Part shown: positions 20,630-32,084 of the stretch, piece by piece | How positions within the stretch are numbered: the first letter of the stretch is position 1 | How the letters are laid out: each line of letters opens with the position of its first letter | Program-made: the position numbers and the translations under genes | Origin: Aphelenchoides besseyi | Lineage: Eukaryota; Nematoda; Chromadorea; Rhabditida; Aphelenchoididae | Assembly (NCBI GenBank): GCA_024699855.1 | Contig: JAMPIQ010000003.1 | Location: 3,906,001-3,970,000 of the forward strand | Direction: 5' to 3' | DNA length: 64,000 nt | Notes under the pieces: model-generated | Seen by the model: the letters and a program-made list of their open reading frames with translations, nothing else | Told to the model about the DNA's origin: nothing | The model's database searches: none

Positions 20630-22768
20630 ATGCCACAAAAATCTTCGTTTCCGAACGTGCCCATTGATCCACGACCTTTTTCCGAACAGTTCCTACAACG
20701 GATTTGGACTCATTCGTGTCACAATCCTCAAAAGCCGGCATTAGTAAGTTTCTTGAAAGAAAGACTAAACGAAACAATGTTGTTTAGATCAACGCACATA
20801 ATCCATCTGATTGGGTTTCCTATCGAGATCTGTTTGTTTACTCGCATTCCGTAGCCACATTCCTACGTTCCATCGGCTTTGGACATCGTGATATTGCGCT
20901 CATTGCAGCTCCCAATTGTTGGGAGTATATGGTAGTTTTCGGAGGTGTTGGAAGTAGCGGTGGAGCATTGAGTGGTTGTTCATACTTGTTTACTGAATGT
21001 ATGATAATCTTTCTTTTACAAACACCAAATTTTGTAGACGAACTTCAACGTCAGATTCTCGATTGTGGCGCCTCAGTGGTGTTCTGTGCCGAGAGTTTGT
21101 TGGGAAAAATGAAAGTAGCGATTAAGAAGTGTCCAAAAGTGAAGGTTAGTTATCGGTTTTTGAACGTTTTCACTTTCAATTTCAAGATTCTAATCGTCAT
21201 TCCGGAGAATCCAGAAGCCATGTTTGCGGACAAAAATGTCTATTCACTAGCCGATGTGATTCGAACCGAACCAAAATTCGAGTTCTCAGTCAAATACGAT
21301 GTAACCAAGGATCCGATACTCATTCCATATTCAAGGTTGACTTGAGATTCACAATTATTCTAAACATAATTTAGCGGCACAACCGGCATTCCAAAAGGTG
21401 TGTTGCTGACGCATCGAAATATCTCTGCAACCATTGGAGCTATTGACGTCGTCTACAACACGAACATATTCCCGAAGGCTGGTATAAGCGGATCTATTTC
21501 TGATGCAACGTTCCTTCTTATCATGCCATTTTACCACGTAAATCTGAATGCAATCTTTTCCGGGGCATTTCATTCATTTATAGGTTTACGGCAATTCGGT
21601 ATGTTTACATGGCTTAGTTAATGGGACTACTGCGTTGGTTATGAAAAGTTTTGAGCCGGAACTTTTTTGCTCAACAATTCAAAAGTACAAGGTCATTTGT
21701 TGTCATTTTCATTTCACTGTTTACAATTTTCAGATTCGAATGATCAAAGTGGTGCCTCCAATTATGGTCATTAGTCTTTGGGCGAACAAGATTGATTTTT
21801 TAATTTCAGGTTTTTCTTGCTAAATCGCCGGTTGTCGACAAGTACGATCTGAGTAGTGTCCGGGTTATTACTTCTGGTGCAGCGCCAATGGGAACGGATC
21901 TTGCTCTCGAAGTGCGAAAACGTTTGCCTCATCTCAAATATATCTCTCAAGGTTTGATAGCTAATTAGCTAGAAACCTCATTCATTTTAGGATATGGTAT
22001 GAGCGAAGCTTCGGTGGCAAGGTAGGAAAACAAAGTATAAAGTGAACTAATGCCGTGTATTGAAGTCACTTTCCACATTTGAGCGAAGAATTGAACGCTG
22101 CAGCTTGTGGTAAACATTGAAATGCAAACGTTATAATTAGATTACTTTTAAGGTCTTTTAATGCCAAATATGGAACAAAAGATCATCGATGTAAAGACGG
22201 GAAAAGAATTGACGAAACCGGGCGAACGCGGCGAAATTGTCGTTCGTGGACCGAATGTAGGAACCAAGTCGAATATCAGAATCCAAAGTTGCAGATCATG
22301 TTGGGCTACTTGAACCGGCCGAAGGAGACTGCAGCCACGATCCGAAACGGCTGGTTGCATACCGGCGACATCGGCTACGTCGACGAGCAGGGACTCTTGT
22401 ACATCGTGGATCGCCTGAAGGAGCTCATCAAAGTCAAGGGACTGCAGGTACCGCCCGCCGAACTCGAAGACCTGCTCCTGTCGCATCCGCGAATCGCCGA
22501 TGCAGCGGTGATTGGCGTCAAAGACGAGAAGGCCGGCGAGTTGCCGAAAGCTTTTGTTGTACGCAAAGACGAGAGTTTGACCGAGAAGGAGGTCTTCGAC
22601 TTCGTTGCCGGTAGGTCGTCTACGATCTGCATTCAAGTACCAGTTTCAGAACGAGTTGCTCACTACAAACAACTGAAGGGCGGAATCCACTTCCTTCAAA
22701 CCATTCCACGATCTGCTGCGGGAAAGATTCTGAAAATAGAACTCAAAGAACGAAATCCAAAGCTGTGA
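20630..22768 (+). CDS. 4CL/luciferase-like acyl-CoA synthetase, copy 1
   Basis: About twelve short-intron exons join from ATG 20630 to TGA 22768. It is an ANL-superfamily adenylating enzyme that activates a carboxylic acid to its CoA thioester through an acyl-AMP. Visible motifs: P-loop [39 protein letters not shown], the hinge [11 protein letters not shown] followed by VPPAELE, and the C-terminal lysine motif [10 protein letters not shown]. It ends in PKL, a weak variant of the type-1 peroxisomal signal; the paralogues end AKL and SRL. Its final exons (22178-22731) appear identical to the inverted paralogue at 25279-27199. The substrate cannot be told from the sequence. Confidence 0.92.
22178..22731. 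repeat. about 550-bp inverted repeat, left arm
   Basis: I found no mismatch against the reverse complement of about 25317-25870. The arm includes coding exons and two introns (about 22255-22295 and 22612-22650), so the identity is at the DNA level. It is visibly more GC-rich than the rest of both genes. Confidence 0.85.
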
Positions 22769-23467
22769 TAACATGAATATTGTTATGGAAAATGATGTTT
22801 GGTTTTATTACATAAAAACCTTGAAGTAAAGAGAATCTTATTCTTACACATAAAAAGACTTCTTTCGCCATCGATTCGAGGAAAATAGAAATCATAGAAT
22901 TTGAGCCCAAAGCTTGTAGCGAGTTTAAAGGCACTACTGTGAACAAGTGTTTTACGACAACAGAAGAGTATCGTCTTCCATTTCGTTCAGAGTCGAGAAT
23001 ACGGAAACAATCTCGACTTCAACTGCTCGACGTCTTTTCCCGAAAACTGCTCTTCGAATTGGCGCCATTTCTGTCGCAGCTCAGTCGGTCGGCAGTCGAA
23101 TTGGGGCGAACGGAAAACCGCTAACAAAACAAAAGCTCCCGCTTTTCGCAGCAAAATGATTTCGACAAACCAAGCGCGTTTAATTGGTTTACAGCTCCCG
23201 AAGTGGATGTCCGAGATCCGATGAATATCTCGAGTTCGAAATTTTTCTCTACACTTCTAACCACGCTCGGTATCACGCGAAATCTGACGAATTTTGTTTT
23301 TTGTTTCCAATTTCCGGAATTTTTTCACGTCAATTTTTGTGCCTCAGTGTTTTCGTGGTCTTGCACTGGCGAGTCGGGTCGTGGTTCTGACGGCCTAGTT
23401 GATCGGCGAATTGAACTTCGAATTTTCAGTTCGTCCATTCAAATCGCAAATTAACACTTTTGGCTCC
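22769..23467. other. intergenic, upstream of nanos
   Basis: Holds the 3' end of synthetase copy 1 and the nanos upstream region. A likely splice acceptor (ATTTTCAG, about 23423-23430) precedes the nanos ATG, so a 5' UTR exon or trans-splice site is likely. Confidence 0.4.
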
Positions 23468-25080
23468 ATGAATTTCCAAGGACAAGCTCCGCAGTTCGTT
23501 GTTCCGATGGTGCAGTCGGGTTCTGGACACCAACAAATATCGATTCCACATGAAAGTGCAATTCGCATGCAGATGCCCATGCAGCCGAACATGATGTACA
23601 ACCAGATGCAACAGTTTCATCGTGAGTTCAATTTTTACGCTTCGATCTTTACGCTTTTTTGCTTCAGCTCAACATCGACATGCGCATATGCCGCCGCACA
23701 TGCGTCCACCGTATTTCATGCAAGGACCGCCACCTGATGACGGTTCCATGTTTCCAGCCAATCAGTATCCACCGCAACAACCTTATTATCCGCCAGTCGA
23801 TCATACGCGCTTTAACGACACCCAATACGACGGCTATCCGGCTCCGATCGGTCAAAACATGTTCTACAATGCGCCAATGCAACAACCGTTGATACGACCA
23901 CAAGGCCAAATGCAACAACAACCGCCGCCACCGCCGGTCGTTCCACATCAAATGGTTGCATCCTACATTCCGCCATCCCGCTCCAACTACCCAAATGCCA
24001 ACTGTCCACCGAACATGAGCTACGGATCACGCAACGAGACTCCGGCGACGACCACTTCACGAACCGACTCCAAACGTTCGTCTCCGCAAGATGAGCGTGC
24101 AAACGATGGAAATTCCGCACCGTCTCCCGCCGCTCCGATTCAAAATCAGATGTCGGGATTCACAGCACCGCCGCCTTCGAGTGTACAACCTTTGCGTAAG
24201 TTCTCAAGTTGATTATCTCTTCATATTTCTGGAATTTTAAGATCCGAGTGCAACTCCACCGTTGAATCCGAAAGCCGCTCAGTTCGTTTCGACTCAACCA
24301 GTTGCTCAAAATTACAAGCCGGTGAAAGAGAATTCGCAATCGTCCGGACGTTGGCAAGAGGTCGGTGAAACTATTTGAGTCTGTTGAAAGCTTGTCGTTT
24401 TAGCAGCGCCACGATCAGCAACAAGATGTTCGACATGATGAGCCGAAGCGACGTGACGACCAACAAAAACAATATCAATCGGATCGAAAGTTTAACGACA
24501 AAGAAACTCACGATCAGAACTTTGCACAATCGCAAAAATCCGAACAGTTTAATGCGAAAAACTTGACCAAAACGAACACCAAGAAGCCCTTCAATGCGGG
24601 ACGTGCTGGTGGACAGGTCGGTGAAATACGATCGAATTGTCTATAAGTTCAAGTTGTTTTAGCAATACGACGACGAAAACGGCAAGACGGCGAGCAGTGC
24701 ATCGAAATCGTCCGGTCGTCCGCGACATGAGCGTCATCAAGAATGTTGCTATTGTCGCTCATTGAACAAGCCACCAAATGTCTACACAAGTCACAATGCA
24801 CGTGATGGCGAGAACCGAGTGATTTGCAAGGAATTTAAAAAGTTGGTTTGTGGAAAATGTGGAGCAACTGGTGAGAACGCTCATGCCGAAGGACTATGCA
24901 ACTATCGTACGTTTACTCTTGTTGTTCTTAACTTTTGAGTCGATTTCAGAAACCAATGCGTTGGCGTACGTAATGGAGAAATTAACTCCCTATTTCAGTC
25001 AACGTTACAACTACGAACCTCCACGAGCTACCGCTGGCTACTACCATCAGAGCACGTACAGCAACCGTCGTCGTCAATAA
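23468..25080 (+). CDS. nos: Nanos-family RNA-binding protein (462 aa)
   Basis: Six exons: 23468-23621, 23668-24195, 24242-24360, 24404-24616, 24663-24906 and 24950-25080. The long N-terminus is rich in M, Q, P, N and H. The C-terminal region has the Nanos double CCHC zinc finger with exact family spacing: C-x2-C-x12-H-x10-C, x7, C-x2-C-x7-H-x4-C. Visible pieces are ECCYCRSLNK, VYTSHNARDG, VCGKCGATGENAH and GLC. Nanos proteins work with Pumilio-type partners to repress mRNAs and maintain germ cells. The protein continues about 45 residues past the finger and ends in a Tyr/Arg-rich tail. It lies between two inverted acyl-CoA synthetase genes. Confidence 0.93.
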
Positions 25081-25278
25081 TTCTAAGTATGATCAATGAA
25101 AATGTTTTATTCTTGTTATGGAGAAAGAAAGTTGTCGTATAAAAAGCTTTAATGTATTGCATTTTATTTATAAACGATAAAATAGTAATAAGGACTTTGT
25201 GTTCTGTTAAAAATTCTTGTTAATCCATTTCAGAAGTTTTTCTCCAATCACAGAAAACATCGGAAAATAGATCGACTA

Positions 25279-27199
25279 TTACAGTTTCGCTTCTTGATCG
25301 CGTAGATCCTTTCTTAGAATCTTTCCCGCAGCAGATCGTGGAATGGTTTGAAGGAAGTGGATTCCGCCCTTCAGTTGTTTGTAGTGAGCAACTCGTTCTG
25401 AAACTGGTACTTGAATGCAGATCGTAGACGACCTACCGGCAACGAAGTCGAAGACCTCCTTCTCGGTCAAACTCTCGTCTTTGCGTACAACAAAAGCTTT
25501 CGGCAACTCGCCGGCCTTCTCGTCTTTGACGCCAATCACCGCTGCATCGGCGATTCGCGGATGCGACAGGAGCAGGTCTTCGAGTTCGGCGGGCGGTACC
25601 TGCAGTCCCTTGACTTTGATGAGCTCCTTCAGGCGATCCACGATGTACAAGAGTCCCTGCTCGTCGACGTAGCCGATGTCGCCGGTATGCAACCAGCCGT
25701 TTCGGATCGTGGCTGCAGTCTCCTTCGGCCGGTTCAAGTAGCCCAACATGATCTGCAACTTTGGATTCTGATATTCGACTTGGTTCCTACATTCGGTCCA
25801 CGAACGACAATTTCGCCGCGTTCGCCCGGTTTCGTCAATTCTTTTCCCGTCTTTACATCGATGATCATCTGCTGCATGTTCGGTGCAACGATTCCAACGT
25901 TTGCCGAATTAGTACGTGTGTTAAGAATGACCGGAAAATGTGAAGCTACAGTCGTTTCTGTCATTCCGTAACCTTCAAACTCGAATTCAAGCTAATGTTC
26001 ATTCTGTGTACCTTGTACTATGTATTTCAAATTGGGCAGCCGATCATGCACATCGTTGATTACGTTCTGACCACAGGGGGCTGCTCCAGTTAGAATCCAC
26101 TTCAAACTGCTCAAATCGTAACGACTGATCACGTGGCTGTTGGCCAAAAACAAAACAATTGGCGGAACAAGAAACAACATTCGAATTTTGTAATCTTGAA
26201 TACAACGACAGAAAAGTTGCTCATCAAATCGACGCATCAAGATCACGGTCATTCCATTCAATAGCGATTTGAGCATAAGAAACAATCCGTACTAAAATTT
26301 GGTCGAACTAATCGAATAGAAACGAACAAACCAAATGGTAGAGTGGTAGTAATACCAACATTTTTTCTTTTGTTCTCTCAAAATTTGGATCAATTTTCGG
26401 CCAAATACGCGCGGCATAATACTCATTGTACATTCCGATGATCGATGACCTATAAATAGAAAACTATAATGTAAAAGAATAACCAACATGTTATAGTGGG
26501 TTATAACGACGCCTTTCGGTAATCCGGTTGTTCCACTCGAGTAAGGAATAAGAAGACAATGTTGTTTAGAGTTTAAATGGGGTGTTGGTGTAAAATCAGG
26601 AATAAAACGAAGTGTTTGAGTGAAGAAGAATTCGTTTTCCTTGAGTTCAATTTCTTCTGTCTGATTATTGATAATCACTACGGTCTGAAAGCAATATCTA
26701 TTTTGAAGTCTTTCTTTTCACTTACTTTCACTTTTGTAGACTTCTCCACCGCTTTTCGAACGCTCGACAGCAGATCTAAACTGCAAAATACCACTGAAGC
26801 TTCGCAGTCCACAATTTGACGTTTGAGCTCGACTAAACAAAAATCCTTTTACTTTACATTTGTTTCTCCCTTACAAGCTGTGAATGCATAACTCGCCGGA
26901 CTTAAGGCTCCGCCAATGGTCGTAACGGCTAAAGTAGTGACAGCAAATTGCCAACAGTTTGTTGTGGCAATACACGCAACGTCGTTGTTCTTGAATGATC
27001 GAGATTTCAAGAATGCAACTAACGAATGGATGTGAGAATAGAGAGTACGATAAGTTAGACCATCGGATGGATTGTGGGCGTCTATTAACGCCAATTTATT
27101 CGTATCTTGTTGTCCGTACTCGTAAATCTTTTCGATCAATTGTACTGTGAAAGGTCGTTCATTAATAGCAACTTTGGGAAATGGAGAGTTCAAAGGCAT
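25279..27199 (-). CDS. 4CL/luciferase-like acyl-CoA synthetase, copy 2
   Basis: Starts [17 protein letters not shown] at 27199 and ends at a stop at 25279. It has the same ANL motifs as copy 1: [18 protein letters not shown], then LPLYHLYGLF, then the shared [10 protein letters not shown] to PRSAAGKIL region. The first intron of copy 1 (after KPAL) is absent here. It ends in AKL, a good type-1 peroxisomal signal, preceded by a basic LRKDLRDQE. The reading frame is intact through the exons checked, including a GT donor at an ATG codon near 26490. Its last exons are identical to copy 1, while the upstream exons are clearly diverged. Confidence 0.9.
25317..25870. repeat. about 550-bp inverted repeat, right arm
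   Basis: Reverse complement of the arm at 22178-22731; the arms are separated by about 2.6 kb holding the nanos gene. Confidence 0.85.
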
Positions 27200-27809
27200 T
27201 TTTCAAATCGACCTTTATTCTAGACCACCAATTGAGGTAAATAGCGAACTACTAAAAAAACCTTATCAACAACTGCGCACTAACCGCAAACATCAAGTCG
27301 GTTCAATTTCTTCGCTACGAACAATTATTGCGTATCATAAACTAGAGTTTCTGTATTCCAATGCACATGTATGCTTGTGATTATAACAGAACCCGACAAA
27401 TGTCAATAATAACAAACCACAAAGTATTTTATGTTTGACGGAGCAGACCATTCGTGTCTTATCAATTAACCGTTTCCGTTTCTACGTTCACCGAAACTAC
27501 AAGTTGTGAAGCATGTGATTTGCATTCTTTGAACTCTGTTTTCAATAGCTTACGGAGCACTCAACTGTTGATTTGTGGCTTAAGAAGCAAAATGATCACA
27601 AAAGTCAATCCTGTTAACTTGGCTTTAACCGTCGATTAGATGTTGTTAATCCTTTACCTGCTTCTTCTTGGGATCCGTCTCGCTTAGGACAACCAACTGG
27701 CACTTAACAGCAGTTTTGTTTCTCACCTGGAATGTTGGTCTCAAATACCATGACAAAGTGAAGCAAAAGTGGATAGGCGACCATTTAATGTTAAGTTATT
27801 TCTATAATA
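27200..27809. other. intergenic
   Basis: Between synthetase copy 2 and the C2H2 gene, which diverge. No exon recognised. Presumably a bidirectional promoter region. Confidence 0.4.
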
Positions 27810-28709
27810 ATGCCGTTTATAAAAGTCAGTTTGTCGAGGAAATGTGAAGAGTGCAATTTGACTTTCAAATATCCGTCTATTTTGCAACGTCACATTAAAA
27901 ACAATCATTCACGTAAGTGGTTTCTTGTTCGATTTATTTAAGTACGTTGCAGTTAAACACGCGTGTCAGAAATGTCCTGATCGATTTAACAATATGCATC
28001 AACTTCGAAGTCATGTGTCAATTAACCACCCGAAGCTGGAGTGTCCGGTAGATGGTTGTTCGTATTCCACGAACAAAAACCAGTCCTTTAAAAATCACAT
28101 CGATCGAATGCACGGTGAAAACTCGGTTCTTTGCACAGTCACTGGTTGTGGATTCACGACAAGTTACATTCGTCTTCGCAGGCACATGATCGAAATGCAC
28201 TCTGATCTCACCAATGGAATCAGTGTAAGTGGAATCAGGATTTGAATATTTGGTTTATTGTTTAGTCGAGGGGTTCCAGTCCCCAGGATTCGGAAGATGG
28301 ACTGTCGGAGGTTGAAGAGGACACGACGATGTCGTCTGTACACTTAGAACATTCAATTCGACAACTCAAATGTTCAAAATGTGAGAAGCGATTTGTCACG
28401 CAACAACAACTTCAACGACACGATAAGAACGTGCATCTGAAAATCTACAAAACATACAAACGTGAGCGAAAGTACAAGTGTGATGAATGTCCAAAGAATT
28501 TCACAACTCCCGGCCTTCTTGCTGATCATGTCGCTGTGCACAAAGGTCAGTGAACGTTCTTTTGTTTATCTTTTTCAATTTCAGGCGAAACACCATACGA
28601 GTGTCAACGATGCGTGAAGAAGTTCTCAGCTCGTGCTCGTTTTGCCGTCCATCTTTCGAAGTATCATGCGATCAGCATCAAAGATTTAGCTAATGCCGTA
28701 GCGTTATAA
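27810..28709 (+). CDS. seven-finger C2H2 zinc-finger protein (259 aa)
   Basis: Four exons: 27810-27912, 27953-28224, 28266-28545 and 28585-28709. Seven C2H2 fingers can be counted: CEEC...H, CQKC...HVSINH, CPVDGC...HIDRMH, CTVTGC...HMIEMH, then after an acidic Ser-rich linker ([12 protein letters not shown]) CSKC...HDKNVH, CDEC...HVAVH and CQRC...HLSKYH. A TGEKP-like linker occurs only as KGETPYEC before the last finger. Probably a sequence-specific DNA-binding regulator; the target is unknown. The start is the ATG at 27810, in frame with the first finger. Confidence 0.85.
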
Positions 28710-29295
28710 CCCGATGAGATTTCTGCTCAAATTCAATGTTGTATTGTTTACTGTTGATTTGTTAACTGTTAGAATAAATTCACTTCACTTAGATTATGCG
28801 GATTGAACGACGATTGAAACCAACTGATTTGTTGCAAATTTCAACAAACTTCTAAACCATTTAGCCACACGAATCTGTTTTGCTTGATACTAAGCTTCGT
28901 GTTACTGTTTTCAACCAAAAATTACTCACGAGACGTTGGTCGAAACAGCTCTTCGAACACTTAGATTGCCTTCTAAACATCGGAATCTGTGTCGGAATTT
29001 AGGTATCAGATCAAGCGACTTCTAAACATGAATCAAGACAAAACCATCGAACTTCAGTCGACTTCAACAGCGAGCAAAAATTGACGTTCGAATTGGCGGG
29101 AGAGCAAACGAGCGGATTGTTTCTTTCGTTCCCTAAAACCGTTGGGCTGCTTGGGAGGAAAGTTGACGGCTGGAATTTATTTTGTTGGAAATAATTCGTT
29201 CTAGCCGTGAATTTGGATTGAATTTTCGTTTGATTTTATTTTTCGTTTTTAGCTTTTTTACTCTCATCGACCAACGCATCGAGGACATCTGCAAA
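28710..29295. other. intergenic, RPS12 upstream region
   Basis: No coding exon was seen. A pyrimidine-rich TTTTTAG site near 29250 could be a splice acceptor for the RPS12 leader. Confidence 0.4.
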
Positions 29296-29774
29296 ATGGC
29301 CGCGGATGGGTGAGCTTTTGCGAATTAAATCTCCGTGATTTACAACTTCGTTTTCAGAGATGCTCCATCTTTAGACGTTCAACAGGCATTGAAACGTGTG
29401 GTGAAGTCGGCAATTGTCGTTGGTGGCGTGTCCCGTGGACTCCACGAAGCGGCTAAAGTTTTGGACAAGTGGGTTGAAGAAGCTTTTCGATTCTAGTTGT
29501 TGATTTTAGACGTGAAGCGTTGTTCTGCTTGTTCGCCGAAGAATGTGACGAAGAGAACTACGAGAAGTTGGTTCGTGCCTTGTGCAAAGCCCACGAGATC
29601 CCGATCTACAAAGTGAGCACGAAGGCAGAACTCGGCGAACTCGTCGGTCAATGCAAATACGACAAGGAAGGAAAGGCACGTAAAGTGGTCGGTTGTTCCT
29701 GCGCCGTAGTGAAGGATTGGGGACGTGATGAAGACGCTCGCAATGTTTTGTTGGAACATTTGAAGAAAGTTTGA
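29296..29774 (+). CDS. RPS12: 40S ribosomal protein S12
   Basis: Three exons, 29296-29309, 29358-29468 and 29510-29774, give 129 residues, the normal eS12 length. Diagnostic sequence includes [51 protein letters not shown] and the C-terminal VKDWGRDED. It is a structural protein of the small ribosomal subunit in the L7Ae/L30e-like fold family. Codon use is highly biased, as expected for a ribosomal protein. An AATAAA-like signal follows near 29884. Confidence 0.97.
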
Positions 29775-29984
29775 GTCATCAGATCGCCAACCGTCAGCTC
29801 CAATGCCGTTCGTTTTCATTGTTATTGTTTGTCTGAAAGCCTTTCCTTTTTGTTAAACGAATGTTGCATTAGGGTATTGGGTTAATAAAATTGTTGTTAT
29901 TTCGTTTATTTATCGAAACATCTGCGAAACAATTCCAAATATTTGAGAAACAAAATCGAATCGAGGTTTCAATAAGCTCGCCGT

Positions 29985-30721
29985 TCACTCTCCGCTCATC
30001 ATTTCCATGAACTCTGAAACAAGATCACAACTCAACGATCATCTTGCTAACTAACCGTCAAAATCGACGGTTCCCGACCCATCAGTGTCGATTTCGGCGA
30101 TCATTTCGTCCAACTCTTCTTCCGAAACGTTGTCGTCTAATGCGCGAAGAATTTCACGCAAATCCGAGACGTTGATATAACCATTGCCCTGCAATCAATA
30201 GCAATACGAAGAGTTGAAATCAAGTTTGAATACCTCTTTGTCGTATAGTCGAAATGCTTCTCGAAGTTCTTCTTCCAAACCCTCGTTGTCTTCGCCAGCA
30301 ACCACGAAGTTTGCAACCTACAAGATATAAAATGGATGCAAGAAATTCGAGTTACCATAGCAGCAAATTCTTCGAACTCGATTTCTCCGGAACCTACAAA
30401 CGATCATCAGCATTGCAACAACGACGAAGAACTCACCATCCGAATCGAACTCCTTGATCAACTGCTTAAGATCCCGCTCCTCAAAAGCCTGTCCCATCGT
30501 TCGCAGAATCTGTCCAACCTGATTGGCTCGAATGTATCCCTTTTGTTCTTTGTCAAACATGTTAAAATATTTGCGAAATTCTAAATTTTATCAAAAGTGA
30601 ATGCAAATCGATCGTTAAGCTCACGTTCGATCTGATCGGAAGTCAACTGTTCGAGGGCTTCAGTCACGTTGTCGGCCTGAAATGGCGGTTTTGGCAAATT
30701 TACATTCCGATTACTCACCAT
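29985..30721 (-). CDS. troponin C-like EF-hand protein
   Basis: Six exons from ATG 30721 (the first exon holds only the start codon) to TGA at 29985, about 160 residues. Four EF-hands: the first, [12 protein letters not shown], lacks normal ligands; the second, [12 protein letters not shown], and the fourth, [12 protein letters not shown], are canonical; the third, [12 protein letters not shown], is partly so. This pattern, together with [16 protein letters not shown], matches nematode muscle troponin C (pat-10 / tnc-2 type) better than calmodulin. It would be the calcium sensor of the thin filament. Confidence 0.88.
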
Positions 30722-31182
30722 TTTCGAGCTTTTTTTTGTTAATTTGCTGGTCACGCGTTTAAGTTGTAAAGTCGAAAAGTCGGAACAAAAGAAGTAAATG
30801 ACGAGAAGAAGTGGGCGATCCGAAATCCGTGAATCTGAAGGGTCTTCTCATTGTGCGCGATTTCTGGCCATATCGTGGAAATCGGAAGCGAAAGACAATG
30901 CGAAGACGAGGCAAACGTGTTGTATTCCGTTGGATCGGAAAACGTGCGTATGTTTGCCCTCATTCCGGGATTTTCGAGACGACTTCGCTTCTCGGGACTT
31001 CGAACCCACTTGACAGTTCGACTTCTCGCACGTCGAACGCGGTTTCAAATGTTGAAAGTAAACGACTGAATTTCACAACAAAATCTGATCTTTCATTTAA
31101 CACATTGCACAGCTAACAGTAACAAAAGGATATCCGAATACATTGAAAACCCGTTATGTTATGGACTATCAAATTACGAGAA
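30722..31182. other. intergenic, troponin C upstream region
   Basis: Overlapping short ORFs with high Arg content but no domain or splice support; treated as promoter sequence. Confidence 0.35.
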
Positions 31183-32084
31183 TTAAGCGGAATTGAGCAG
31201 CTTGTTGTCTTCTTCCATCGCTTTTTTCAGAAGATCTTGAAGAAAAATTCGAACGTTAGCGGTGGGCCATTTTTTTACGATCTCCGATGTTGTGCGTAAA
31301 TAGAAAGTAGCATCCGCAATACAACTCAAATTCTTTGCGATAACTTCAATGTCACTTCTGGCGGTCTGATCTAGATCGTTTGGTCGTGTGGTTGCCATAA
31401 CATCGAGTAATGATGGCGGAAAGAACGTGTCAGAGAACTCAGCAATGTTAAGCGGCAATTCTGTTCGTGTGGGACTGAAAAAAAAGACCTCGTGTGCTAC
31501 TTCATTCAACTTACATGGCCATGCAGTTGGCTAATTGACGGGCGTAATGTTGTTCAGAAGCCAATGCAAGAGCGGTAATCGATTCGATGGACGGTCTTGT
31601 AGTCGAAATTGGTGGAATTTCGTTTGGTTCGTACGGTAAATCTGTCGATGATCGGCGTTTTCTTTTCAATCTATCCGCTGAAAATCAGGTTGATTAAAGA
31701 CGATAGACTCTTCTTACATGTTTCCTCTTCGTTGTTGTTGTTCAGCGACGGTTCTATTTTCACGAATCGCTCAATATCTGTCGATTCATTTCGCTCGGAA
31801 ACATGTCGGTTCCTAAATACAATTACATTTAAAAGTCAATAAGTTAAATCACGTTGTTTTTGTCGTTGATCCAACAGCCAACTGATCGAAGAGGTCGACG
31901 TGTTTATTGCGAATGTGATTCCTCAACGAATTGGTACCGATTCGCGACGAGTACGGGAAATCGGAGCCACAGGTTGTACACGTAGCTAACAACTTAAGAT
32001 TTTTTCGAATTCAAACTACAATCAAGTACCTCGACCATCGGAGATGTGGAAGAAGTTGAAGTATTTGGATCTGCTGGTTGCCAT
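31183..32084 (-). CDS. BED-type zinc-finger protein (about 245 aa)
   Basis: Five or six exons from ATG 32084 to a stop at 31183. Near the N-terminus SKYFNFF is followed by CTTCGSDFPYSSRIGTNSLR and HIRNKH. This is the BED finger layout: an aromatic before the finger, C-x2-C, then Lx2Hx4H. A basic segment (RLKRKRR) follows and may direct nuclear entry. The C-terminal part is helical with no recognised domain (NDLDQTARSDIEVIAKNLSC). BED fingers occur in chromatin-boundary proteins and in domesticated hAT transposases. No transposase catalytic core is present, so a host regulator derived from such an element is plausible. Confidence 0.75.

Noticed and set aside
22148..22636. Long minus-strand ORFs over the synthetase tract and the matching plus ORFs at 25411-25971
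   Set aside because: They are antisense shadows of GC-rich coding exons and are duplicated only because the tract is an inverted repeat.
30798..31116. Arg-rich plus-strand ORFs upstream of troponin C
   Set aside because: Several overlapping frames are open at once, with no domain and no splice support; compositional effect.
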